DNA of 64,000 bases. It comes from Hyalangium ruber (GTDB lineage Bacteria; Myxococcota; Myxococcia; Myxococcales; Myxococcaceae). Position 1 is the first letter of the stretch; each line of letters begins with the position of its first letter. The stretch covers positions 1 to 64,000 of the forward strand of contig NZ_JAXIVS010000020.1 of NCBI RefSeq assembly GCF_034259325.1, read 5' to 3'. The notes beneath the pieces were generated by a model. It did not search any database, had not been told where the DNA came from, and saw only the letters and a list, made by a program, of their open reading frames with translations. This document shows, piece by piece, positions 27,075 through 35,508 of this stretch. Position numbers and translations under genes: made by a program.

Positions 27075-30000
27075 TCACTGCCCCGGAGCCCCCAGGCCTC
27101 GGATGATCTCTCGCCATTCCTCGTCCACCGGGAGTGGGTGGTGCTCGGTGTCCTTCAGTGAGTCGCGCCGGAGTTCCTCTCCTCCCAGTTTGAAGGCCTC
27201 CGCTAGCAAGGCCTTCGCCTCCTCTCCCCTTCCCTGCAGGAAGGCGGTGTACGCCATGTTCGCCACGGGGGAATGGTGATCGGGCAGCAGCTTCCGGGCC
27301 ACCGCTAGCTTCTCCTCCGCCCGGGCCAGCATCGCCCGCGCCGCGTCCGGGGCTCCCCGCTGCAAGCACCGCTTCGCCTCACGAACCAGGGAGTAGCCAG
27401 CGCCATTGAACGCCACCGCCCTCTCGTATTGCGAGTGCGCGCTCTCGGGCTCCTTGTCCAACAGCCGCAGCGCCTCCGCGAAGCGCGCCTGCGCCTCCTC
27501 GAACCGTCCCTGCTCATCCAGCACGAACCCCAGCCCGCGATGCGCCCGGGCCAGCACCCCGTCGATGCCATCCATCTGAGGCGGGACACACCGCCGCAGC
27601 ACCTCCTCGTAGCGCGCTTGCGCCTCTTCGCGGCGCTCCTGCGCCAGCAGCAGATCCCCAAGCCCCACCAGCGCTTCCACCACGTACAAGGGGTGGTAGT
27701 CCGTGCTCTCGTAGGTGTAGCTGTTCACCACCTCCTCGTAGCGGGCCTGCGCCTCCGCGTGCCGCTCCTGGCGCCAGGCCAGTGCCGCCAGGTGGAGCCG
27801 GGCATAGGCCGCCTGCTCCAGGCTCCAGTGCCACTGGTCATACCCGCTCACCGCTTCCTCGTAGCGCTTCTGGGCCTCCTCGCGACGCCCCAGGGCCTCG
27901 AGCACCTCGCCCAGCTCGACGAGCCCGCTGACCGCCATCTCCCGGAGACTCGAGTTCTCGTGTTGCCGGTAGCGAGTTTGCACCTCCTCGTAGCGCTTCT
28001 GGGCTTCCTCGTTGCGCCCCTGGCAGGCCAGCATCCGCGCCGCCGCCACCCGCGCCTGCGCCACGTGCGGCTCCAGCACGGCGACGGACAGCGAGTCATA
28101 GCGCTGTACGACCTGCTCGAAGCGCGTCTGCGCCTCCTCGAGGCGACCCTGGCGCTTGAGCTGCCAGCCCATGTTCATGAGCGCCTGGGACACATGCTCC
28201 AACACGTCCGCGTCGCGCGACTCGCCGTAGCGGCGCTCCACCTCCTCGAAGCGCGTCCAGGCATCCTGGAGGCGGTCACGGTGCTCGAGCCGGATCCCCA
28301 TCCGGGTGACACGCTCGGCCACCTTCGCCGCCAGCTCGGGCGCCTCGCCAAAGCGGCTCAGCAGCTCCTGGAGGCAGCTCCGGGCCTCCTCGCGCAACCC
28401 GCGCTCCTCCAGCGAGTCGCACAGGTCGGAGAGCGCCTCCACCGCCCGCCGCCTCACGGAAGCCTCGGGCGCCACGCCATACCGGCGCACCACCTCCTCA
28501 TAGTGAGCCCGCTGCTCGTCGTACCGCTCCAGCTGGTTGCACACGCCCGCGAGGTTGCTCAGCGCCTCGGCGGCCTGCTCCCGCAAGGAGGGCTCGGGCG
28601 CATCGCCATACCGCCGCACCATGTCCTCGAAGCAGGCCTGGCCCCCCTTCTCCCAGAGCTCCCGCCCCAGCGACATGAGTACGCTGGCGACCTTCTCCTT
28701 CATCTCCAGGGACTCCTCCTCGCCGTACAGGCGCACCACCTCCTGCCGCCGCGCCCGGGCCTCCTCGGGCTGGTTCTCCCGGTCGTACTCGTACGCCTGG
28801 CTGGTGAGTGCCTCGACCACCCGGAGCTTCAAGGGCAGCTCGGGTGCATCCGCGTACCGGCGCACCACCTCGGCATCATGCGCCCGTTGCAGGGCTTGAT
28901 CCCCCTGGACGCAGAACAGGATCCCCCGCGCCTCCAACGCCTCGGCCAACCGCCGCTTCAGGACCAGCTCGGGCGCCGCATCACACCGGCGGATCACCTC
29001 TTCGAGGCGTTCCCTCGCCTCCTCGTAGCGCCCCTGATCCCGGAGCAGCGCCCCCAACATGACGAGAATGCCCGCCGCTCCCCCCCTCAGGGACTTCTCG
29101 GGCGCGTCGATGAAGCGGCGCACCGCCTCCTCCCAGGATGCCTGCTTCTTCTCGGGCTGCTCCAGGTCCCCCGCGCACCAGCCCCGCTGGATCAACGCAT
29201 CGCCCACCCGCCGCTTCAGGCACATCTCGGGTGCATCGCCATACAGGCGCAGCAGTTCCTCGAAGCACGCCTGGGCCTCCTCGTAGCGCTGCTGGAGAAC
29301 CAGCGCCCTGGCCGTCCGAAGGCGCGCCTTGGACACCTGGGCGCGAATGTGCAGCTCGGGCGAGTCGCCATAGCGGCGCACCACCCCCTCGTACTGCTGC
29401 TGCGCCTCCACGTGGTTTCCCTGATCGCCGATCAGCTCGCCCAGGCGGATCTTCAGCCGCGCCAGCGCGAAGGGCTCGGCGGACGCCCCAAGCTCCTCGG
29501 CAGCGCGCACCGCCTCTTCGATCAACCGCTGGGCCTCCGGGCGCTTCTCCTGCTTCTCGAGCGCACCCACCAGGCTCAGCACCGCCTGGGCCTCCTTGTC
29601 CCGAAGCTCCTCACCGCACGTCCCATCCAGCCAGCGCCGCGCCTCGGTGTAGCAGCGGAGGGCATCCTCCATCTTCCCGACATCCACGAAGTTCTCCGCC
29701 ATGGAGAAGTAGACCCGGAGGTACTGCTCCCGGCGCGCGGGCTCGGGCAGCTCCCTGAGCCACCGCTCCGCTTGCTCCTGGAGCGCCCGCGCCTGCTCGG
29801 TGTTCCCCTGGTCCCGGAGCATCACCGCGAGGGCGAGCCGCGTCATGGCCACGCACCGACTCGGGAACACCCCTGACGCCTGGCCATAGCGGCGCACCAG
29901 CTTCTCGAGGCCTTCCCGCGCCTGCGCGACGCGGTGTCTCTGCCAGAGCTCCCACGCCAGGAAGGCATGGGCGAAGAGGGCCTGCGCCTCCACCTCCGTC

Positions 30001-30431
30001 GGCTGGGGCCCCTCCCCATACCGGCGCACCACCTCCTCGAAGCACTCTCGCGCCCGCGCGGCCCGCTCCTCCTCATGGTGGAGGCTGCCCAGCGCGGTCA
30101 GCGCCCGGGCCGCCTGCTCCTTCAGCGCGGGCGTGTCCGCTTCACGGTAGCGCCGAGCCACCTCCCCGTAGTGTACCTGCGCCTCGACGATGCGCTCGTG
30201 GCTCCAGAACCAGAGCCCCAGGGTGTTGAGCGCCAGGGCGAGCTGCTCGTGGTGCTCGGGGGCTGTCGCCTCGCGGTGCCGGCTCACCACCTTCTCGAGG
30301 CTCGCCAGCACGGCGGCGGCGGCGTCCAGTCCCAGCCTGGAGCGCGCCTCCGCCAGACGATCCTTCAGGGGCTGCTCCTTGCCCTCGAAGAAGTAAGACA
30401 CGACAGAATCGTCTCGCATCGCTGGTTCCAT
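27075..30431 (-). CDS. Very long tetratricopeptide-repeat protein
   Basis: 1118 residues from ATG at 30431, preceded by AGGAGA. No signal peptide or membrane span. Nearly the whole protein is helical TPR-like units, around twenty, each with a helix ending EEAQARYEEVVRRYGDAPE. Repeats are 45-55 residues, longer than the standard 34, so each may be a TPR pair with extra linker. No catalytic or DNA-binding domain is attached. Such solenoids bind partners; the partner is not evident from the neighbours. The repeats are diverged, so this is an old expansion. Confidence 0.85.
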   Translation of the reverse strand: MEPAMRDDSVVSYFFEGKEQPLKDRLAEARSRLGLDAAAAVLASLEKVVSRHREATAPEHHEQLALALNTLGLWFWSHERIVEAQVHYGEVARRYREADTPALKEQAARALTALGSLHHEEERAARARECFEEVVRRYGEGPQPTEVEAQALFAHAFLAWELWQRHRVAQAREGLEKLVRRYGQASGVFPSRCVAMTRLALAVMLRDQGNTEQARALQEQAERWLRELPEPARREQYLRVYFSMAENFVDVGKMEDALRCYTEARRWLDGTCGEELRDKEAQAVLSLVGALEKQEKRPEAQRLIEEAVRAAEELGASAEPFALARLKIRLGELIGDQGNHVEAQQQYEGVVRRYGDSPELHIRAQVSKARLRTARALVLQQRYEEAQACFEELLRLYGDAPEMCLKRRVGDALIQRGWCAGDLEQPEKKQASWEEAVRRFIDAPEKSLRGGAAGILVMLGALLRDQGRYEEARERLEEVIRRCDAAPELVLKRRLAEALEARGILFCVQGDQALQRAHDAEVVRRYADAPELPLKLRVVEALTSQAYEYDRENQPEEARARRQEVVRLYGEEESLEMKEKVASVLMSLGRELWEKGGQACFEDMVRRYGDAPEPSLREQAAEALSNLAGVCNQLERYDEQRAHYEEVVRRYGVAPEASVRRRAVEALSDLCDSLEERGLREEARSCLQELLSRFGEAPELAAKVAERVTRMGIRLEHRDRLQDAWTRFEEVERRYGESRDADVLEHVSQALMNMGWQLKRQGRLEEAQTRFEQVVQRYDSLSVAVLEPHVAQARVAAARMLACQGRNEEAQKRYEEVQTRYRQHENSSLREMAVSGLVELGEVLEALGRREEAQKRYEEAVSGYDQWHWSLEQAAYARLHLAALAWRQERHAEAQARYEEVVNSYTYESTDYHPLYVVEALVGLGDLLLAQERREEAQARYEEVLRRCVPPQMDGIDGVLARAHRGLGFVLDEQGRFEEAQARFAEALRLLDKEPESAHSQYERAVAFNGAGYSLVREAKRCLQRGAPDAARAMLARAEEKLAVARKLLPDHHSPVANMAYTAFLQGRGEEAKALLAEAFKLGGEELRRDSLKDTEHHPLPVDEEWREIIRGLGAPGQ

Positions 30432-30635
30432 GGAGGCTTCTCCTGATCGGAATCGCAGCGAAGAATAACGTGAATCCCCGGCCAACGATGCGACCTGGCC
30501 GGTAGGACACAACCCTCTCGTCACGGGTAGCTGGAGGTAAGGCCGGTGACGACTGGAAGGGAGCGGGCTACTGGCTGAGCGTTCCTCCCAAGCCCCCACC
30601 CCGCGCGCTGAAGCCGTGAACGCGTCTGTCCAGCG

Positions 30636-31130
30636 TCAAACGAGCCGCTTGCCCTGCACCAGTTCCAGCCCGAGCAGGTTGCCGCGATAGTGGACGGGAT
30701 CGAGCAACACCTTGCGGATCTTCCACCCGCTGGGGGTCTTCTCGACCGCGAACGTGTAGCGAGCGACGATCGTCCACTCCTGTTGCACGCCTCCCAGCGG
30801 GAAGTAGTGAGCAACCTCCGCGTAGGACATCGCCTCGGCCTGGGTGTCGCTCTGGAACTGGATGCCCACACACATGGCGGTGGCATGCTGGACCCGCTTG
30901 AAGGAGCGCAGGCCTGTCTTCGCCACCTCGGGCATCTGCTCACGCTTGAGGGTGACGACATCCGAGCCCATGAACCGGCTGTAGTCCGCCGTCACCTCCG
31001 GCGTGAAGACGTTCTCCCAGCGGCTCCAGTCGCCGGTGTCCTGGCCGTAATCGATGGCTTGCCCGTACTCAACGGCCAGCTCCTGGATGGCCATCCAATC
31101 CAGCATGTACTGAAGGTTCTTCTCTCTCAT
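30636..31130 (-). CDS. SnoaL-like (NTF2-fold) protein
   Basis: 164 residues from ATG at 31130 (GAGG nine bases upstream). IQELAVEYGQAIDYGQDTGD, WSRWENVFTPEVTADYSRF and a C-terminal YTFAVEKTPSGWKIRKVLLD match the SnoaL-like/polyketide-cyclase fold with its Asp/Tyr and His pocket. Members act as isomerases, dehydratases or small-ligand binders. No polyketide genes are nearby, so the substrate is unknown. It lies 81 bases after the exosortase operon on the same strand. Confidence 0.75.
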   Translation of the reverse strand: MREKNLQYMLDWMAIQELAVEYGQAIDYGQDTGDWSRWENVFTPEVTADYSRFMGSDVVTLKREQMPEVAKTGLRSFKRVQHATAMCVGIQFQSDTQAEAMSYAEVAHYFPLGGVQQEWTIVARYTFAVEKTPSGWKIRKVLLDPVHYRGNLLGLELVQGKRLV

Positions 31131-31211
31131 GTGCATGCACCTCGCAGAGAGATGAAGGTAGCCCAACCGCGCGTGCTGAAGACTTGAACGATTCTGTCCA
31201 CAAGCATGAGG

Positions 31212-31739
31212 CTATGATTCTGGGAGCGCGTGCTCCGCCACGGTGATGGCCCACCAGGGACCCTTGGAGCTGTCGAAGAGCGCGCTCCAGTACCACGCCG
31301 ATACATCCGTCCACCGTCCGCCCGCGTCAGCGGTGATGGCCTCGCGCACCACGAGCCGCGTCTCCCCCCGGGTGGCGATGAAGCGCTGCCAGGGCTGGCC
31401 ATCCTCCTGCCGCCAGATCGTGGCGGGAGTGATGGCGTAGCCCAGCCCCTTGAAGCAGTCCTCGGTGGAGTGGAGCTGGCGCGTGGGCACCGCCACCCAC
31501 CGGACGATCAGCTCGCGCTGCCCATCGGTGAATCGACCGATGCGCCCCGGGAAGCCCGCGCCGAACCGCTCCTCCCGCTCCGTCAGGGGTAGCTCGCGCA
31601 GCGCCCGCCCCTCGAAGGTAGAGGGCCAGCCCGGGAACACCCCGGCCACCCGCTCGGGCTCACGCGGGGCCCGCCAGAGGGGCGCCGTCGCCAGGAGTAC
31701 ACCCGAGAGCGCGAACGCCATCCACGCGCCCCGGCTCAT
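31212..31739 (-). CDS. EpsI-like exosortase-associated protein
   Basis: 175 residues; ATG at 31739 overlaps the exosortase stop (ATGA). One N-terminal membrane helix (AWMAFALSGVLLATAPLW). The soluble part contains QLHSTEDCFKGLGYAI, the His/Cys motif of EpsI (DUF3485) proteins, and a WYW segment near the end. EpsI is regularly encoded beside or fused to exosortases. Its exact role is unknown but it is thought to help handling of sorted proteins or exopolysaccharide. Confidence 0.8.
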   Translation of the reverse strand: MSRGAWMAFALSGVLLATAPLWRAPREPERVAGVFPGWPSTFEGRALRELPLTEREERFGAGFPGRIGRFTDGQRELIVRWVAVPTRQLHSTEDCFKGLGYAITPATIWRQEDGQPWQRFIATRGETRLVVREAITADAGGRWTDVSAWYWSALFDSSKGPWWAITVAEHALPES

Positions 31740-32536
31740 CCGTGCGCCTCCCCTACCCGCTGGCGCGAACGTTGCCACAGGCAGATCGCGGCGATGCCAA
31801 GGCAGACGGGAATGAACGTGCTCACGCCCACGCCCTCGTGGAGCCAGGGAGCGTGGACGGCGTGGCCACTCTCGAGGAACGTGAGCGTGCTCACCCGCAG
31901 CGCATTTCCGAAGAGGATGACGCCCGTGGCCAGCGCGCAGGCCAGCGCCGTCCTCGCCGCGCCGAGCTTCAGGAGGCATGAGAGCGTCACGGCGAGGAAC
32001 AACCCTACCCAGAGCATGCGCGCGCCGCTGCACGGGGCGTCCACGAGGATGACGTTGGAGCCCACCACCAAATGGAGCCCCTCGCGCACCGCGGACAACC
32101 CCATGGCGCGCAGCATGGGCGCGGCCATCGCGGCGGACACCAGGCGCAGCGGGTAGCCCAGGTAGAACTGCACCGTGGCGAGCACGGGCAGCGACAGCAG
32201 CGCCAGCAGCCACGTGCCCAGGTGGAAGGCGCGCCCCGAGCTCATCCGCGAGACGATGGCGGTGACACACAGCAGGCACACCGCCGCGCGAACCAGAGGC
32301 GGCAGCCAGGGGTAGCCCAGCACCAACCCGACATTGACGGCGGCCAGCACCCCGACATCGAGGGTCCGCAGCGGGTGGCGTGCCCCCCGAGGCAACACCA
32401 ACGCCAACGCCAGCAGGGCGAGCAGCCCCCACGGCTCGTCCGAGCCATCCCGGACGCGCCGGACATACCAGCTCCACGCCTGCCAGCCGGCAAGCAACTG
32501 CAGGAGCAGGACGAGGTGGGAGCTGCCCATCCTCAT
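31736..32536 (-). CDS. Exosortase
   Basis: 266 residues, ATG at 32536 overlapping the stop of the VIT-domain gene (ATGA). Seven to eight hydrophobic helices. The catalytic triad of the exosortase/archaeosortase family is intact: Cys169 in VDAPCSGARML, Arg214 in FGNALRVSTL and His233 in WLHEGVGV. It should be a membrane transpeptidase-like enzyme that cuts PEP-CTERM tails of exported proteins. The gene just upstream carries such a tail, so it is the probable dedicated substrate. The exosortase subtype cannot be set by eye. Confidence 0.88.
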   Translation of the reverse strand: MRMGSSHLVLLLQLLAGWQAWSWYVRRVRDGSDEPWGLLALLALALVLPRGARHPLRTLDVGVLAAVNVGLVLGYPWLPPLVRAAVCLLCVTAIVSRMSSGRAFHLGTWLLALLSLPVLATVQFYLGYPLRLVSAAMAAPMLRAMGLSAVREGLHLVVGSNVILVDAPCSGARMLWVGLFLAVTLSCLLKLGAARTALACALATGVILFGNALRVSTLTFLESGHAVHAPWLHEGVGVSTFIPVCLGIAAICLWQRSRQRVGEAHG

Positions 32537-34989
32537 GCCGTCCGTCGCAAGCGGAAGGCGATGAGCAGCACGCAGGCCACGGCCAGCAGCATCCACGTCT
32601 CCGGCTCGGGCACACCCGGAACGGTGCCTGGATCCACGGGGGTCAGGCCCGCCTCGTCGTACTGCTCCTGGCGCTCGAGGACCACGGCCCCCGTCAGCTC
32701 CGTGACGAGCTGGTGGCGGGCGGCCAGATCGATGGCCTTCGTGCGTGCCGCCGGCTCAATCACCGCGCTCAGCCGGGAGACTTCCTCCCTCGCCCACAGA
32801 CGCGCCAGGTGCGAGGACGTCTTCGCCGCCCCCGGAGGCAGCTCCAGCCCCGCCACGGGCAGGCGCTCCCGGGAGAACGTCGGCGCGGCGTGCCCCCAGG
32901 AGGAGAACAGGTCCTTCAGGTCCTGCTCCAGGGAGCCGATCCGCGGCACGGTGCGGAAGGGAGCGAACGTGGACAGATCCACCGCGACCTGGTTCGGGCC
33001 CCGGCCCACCATCACATCGAGGATCTCGTCGGGATGCCGGGCCGTCAGCCACCAGTAGTCGGGACTCTCGCTCTGGGAGAGCCCGTCCGGGTGCATCATG
33101 GGCCCCAGCGGGTGCGGCCCGTGGACCCACAGCACGACGGTCCGTCCCTCGGACGCCACCATGGACCACGCGCGAGCGAGCACGACACTGGAGTCCTGGC
33201 CTCCGGCGGGAGACAGCTCCCTCACCCGCTCCGACACACGCTGGAGCACCGCCGCATCCACCTTGCCGAGCGGCAGCAGCTCCTCGACGCCATCCAGGGC
33301 GGCCAGGACGGAGAGCTCCGTGCCCTGCGGGAATGCGGACAGCGCCGCGGCGACCTCCGGCAACGCGTCCTTCATGCCCACCGAGCCATCCAGCACGAGG
33401 ACGACCCGCTCGGGCACCTCGGCCACGGCGTTGCGCACCTGCTGGCGCACCACGTAGGCCGCTGGCTCGAGCAGATCCTCCGTCCAGGCGGTCTCGGGGA
33501 CGCCCTTGCGCTGGACGGTGAGCACCGCCTGCGGTGGGTGCAGCACGTCATCGCTCAAGGCCGCCAGCCACTCGCTCACCCCATCCTTGCGCTGCTCCAT
33601 GTTGCCGCCCGCCGGCGTGGTGAGCGGGCGCTGTGACTCGACGCGCACCACGTGCCGGAACTCCTCGGCGATGTGGAAGTTGCGCTCGACCAGCGTGGGC
33701 AGCAGCAGTGTGGCGAAGCGCCCCTCGTCCCTCGGAACCAGCGGCGTGGTGATGCCGATCTTGATCTTCATCGGCGGGCCCTTCACCACCGGGAAGCACT
33801 GGACCTGGATGCGGTCCTTGCCCCGTTGGGTGACGAGCAGCGGATCCCTCCGCGCCCGGACGACCTTCTCGTAGGCCTCGCGGACCTGCGCGGTGCCCGC
33901 GAAGGCGGCCTCGCGCTCCTGCCCATCGATATAGAGCGTCACCCGGGACACCACCGCGCCCGGCGGGAGCACTACCTGGGTGCGTGCCTCGGACTGGCCC
34001 TCGGCCGTCGTCTCGAAGCTCATCGTCCACTCCAGGTAGGCGAGCGCCGCGTCCCCATCCACCGAGCCCTTCATCTCCGAGTGGACCAGCGAGAGCCCCG
34101 GAACCCGACCTCCGACCGTCTGGCCGCCCTGGTCGCTGTCCTGGTTGAAGCGCATGACCGTGCCCGGGCGCAGGTTCTCGGGCTTGGGGACCGAGTTGAA
34201 CATGCGGCCCGTCACCCGGTAGTAGGTGTCTCGCGCCTCTTCCAGGCTGACCGTGTCCTGGAACGACAGCGCGTAGGCCAGGAAGCTGGAGCGCCGCGTG
34301 GCGACGTAACCCGAGGCGAGCAGCGTCTCCTCATGCCCCAGCTTGCGCAGCCACTGGAGCGCCGTGCGTTGGTTCTCCGGGGTTCCATTCACGGCGACAT
34401 GCAGCGCCAGCCGGGTCCCCGTCACCGGCACCTCCACGGCGAGGAAGGCCACCAGCGCCACGGCCATGCCGAGCCACGGGCGCGCCATTGGCGCACTTGG
34501 GGAGTGCAAGCGCTTCAGCCGACGCCGCAGCACCAGGGCCATGGCGAACGCGATGTGGGGCGAGAGCGGCAACAGCCCCAGGCCGTAGAAGATCAGGCCG
34601 ATCAACCCCAGGGGAATGAGCGGCAGGAACATGAAGGAGTAGATGAGGCTGATCCCCAGGGCCATTCCGCTGCCGAACACGGCGACGCGCATGAGGCTCG
34701 GCGTGCGCCGGTGCGTGGCGACCAGCGCCAGGAGGTTGGCCACCGGAACGCAAGCGATGAGGATCGCGTGGACCGGGGTGGGCACCGGATCGAAGAGCTC
34801 GCTGGCGCACCACCCAAAGGACAGCTCGAAGATGAGCGTGCCGGCGGGAAGGAGCACTCCGAACAGTGACAAGACGATGGTCGCGAACGACGACCTCCGC
34901 GGCGCCTCCTTCCGAGGAACCGCATGCGGGGGCGCGGGCGGCTCGGGGGGCGGCTCGACGGAAAGTGGCTGCTTCAAGGGTTCGTTCAC
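32533..34989 (-). CDS. VIT/vWA-domain membrane protein with PEP-CTERM tail
   Basis: 818 residues from GTG at 34989 (GGAGG five bases upstream); the frame stays open beyond but that region belongs to the acetyltransferase gene on the other strand. A Pro-rich start is followed by several membrane helices (about 45-190), then a VIT domain (YLEWTMSFETTAEGQSEART, PPGAVVSRVTLYIDGQ, AYEKVVRARRDPLLV), and a vWA-like domain (VVLVLDGSVGMKDALPEV is a degenerate MIDAS; SVVLARAWS). It ends in VPEPETWMLLAVACVLLIAF then RLRR, a perfect PEP-CTERM signal. It starts a three-gene exosortase operon. Likely role: surface protein sorted by the adjacent enzyme. Confidence 0.85.
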   Translation of the reverse strand: MNEPLKQPLSVEPPPEPPAPPHAVPRKEAPRRSSFATIVLSLFGVLLPAGTLIFELSFGWCASELFDPVPTPVHAILIACVPVANLLALVATHRRTPSLMRVAVFGSGMALGISLIYSFMFLPLIPLGLIGLIFYGLGLLPLSPHIAFAMALVLRRRLKRLHSPSAPMARPWLGMAVALVAFLAVEVPVTGTRLALHVAVNGTPENQRTALQWLRKLGHEETLLASGYVATRRSSFLAYALSFQDTVSLEEARDTYYRVTGRMFNSVPKPENLRPGTVMRFNQDSDQGGQTVGGRVPGLSLVHSEMKGSVDGDAALAYLEWTMSFETTAEGQSEARTQVVLPPGAVVSRVTLYIDGQEREAAFAGTAQVREAYEKVVRARRDPLLVTQRGKDRIQVQCFPVVKGPPMKIKIGITTPLVPRDEGRFATLLLPTLVERNFHIAEEFRHVVRVESQRPLTTPAGGNMEQRKDGVSEWLAALSDDVLHPPQAVLTVQRKGVPETAWTEDLLEPAAYVVRQQVRNAVAEVPERVVLVLDGSVGMKDALPEVAAALSAFPQGTELSVLAALDGVEELLPLGKVDAAVLQRVSERVRELSPAGGQDSSVVLARAWSMVASEGRTVVLWVHGPHPLGPMMHPDGLSQSESPDYWWLTARHPDEILDVMVGRGPNQVAVDLSTFAPFRTVPRIGSLEQDLKDLFSSWGHAAPTFSRERLPVAGLELPPGAAKTSSHLARLWAREEVSRLSAVIEPAARTKAIDLAARHQLVTELTGAVVLERQEQYDEAGLTPVDPGTVPGVPEPETWMLLAVACVLLIAFRLRRTA

Positions 34990-35052
34990 GGGGACCTCCG
35001 GACCGGAGGGAATGCTAGCCTGGGTTCCCTTCGGTTCGCCTGCGGGAGAGAC

Positions 35053-35505
35053 ATGCTTCACTGGCAGTGGAAGAAGTTCCAGGAGCTGACGGTCGATGAG
35101 CTCTACGGCGTGCTCGCGCTGCGCTCCCAGGTCTTCGTGGTGGAGCAGAAGTCCATCTACCTGGACGCCGACGGCTACGACCGGGGCTCCTACCACCTGC
35201 TGGGCCAGTCCACCGAAGCGCCGGAACCCTCGGTGGCTGCCTATCTCCGGGTACTTCCCCCCGGGCTGAAGTACGCCGAGGCGAGCCTGGGCCGTGTCGT
35301 GACGGCTTCCAGTGTACGCCGGTACGGGTACGGAAAAGTGCTGCTCGAGAAGGGCATCTCCTTCATCGAGGCGAACTACCCGAACACCCCCATCCGCATC
35401 GGCGCCCAGCACTACCTGAAGCGCTTCTATGAGGGCTTCGGCTTCCGCCAGGTGAGCGACGTGTACGACGAGGACGGCATCCCCCACATCGAGATGCTGC
35501 GCTGA
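35053..35505 (+). CDS. ElaA-like GNAT acetyltransferase
   Basis: 150 residues from ATG at 35053 with GGGAGAG upstream. WKKFQELTVDELYGVLALRS, QVFVVEQKSIYLDADGYD and LGRVVTASSVRRYGYGKVLL match the ElaA branch of the GNAT family, with the acetyl-CoA loop RRYGYGK; FYEGFGFRQVSD and PHIEML close the domain. Substrate unknown. It is divergent from the exosortase operon and convergent with the patatin gene, whose stop lies three bases beyond its own. Confidence 0.88.
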   Translation: MLHWQWKKFQELTVDELYGVLALRSQVFVVEQKSIYLDADGYDRGSYHLLGQSTEAPEPSVAAYLRVLPPGLKYAEASLGRVVTASSVRRYGYGKVLLEKGISFIEANYPNTPIRIGAQHYLKRFYEGFGFRQVSDVYDEDGIPHIEMLR

Positions 35506-35508
35506 GCC

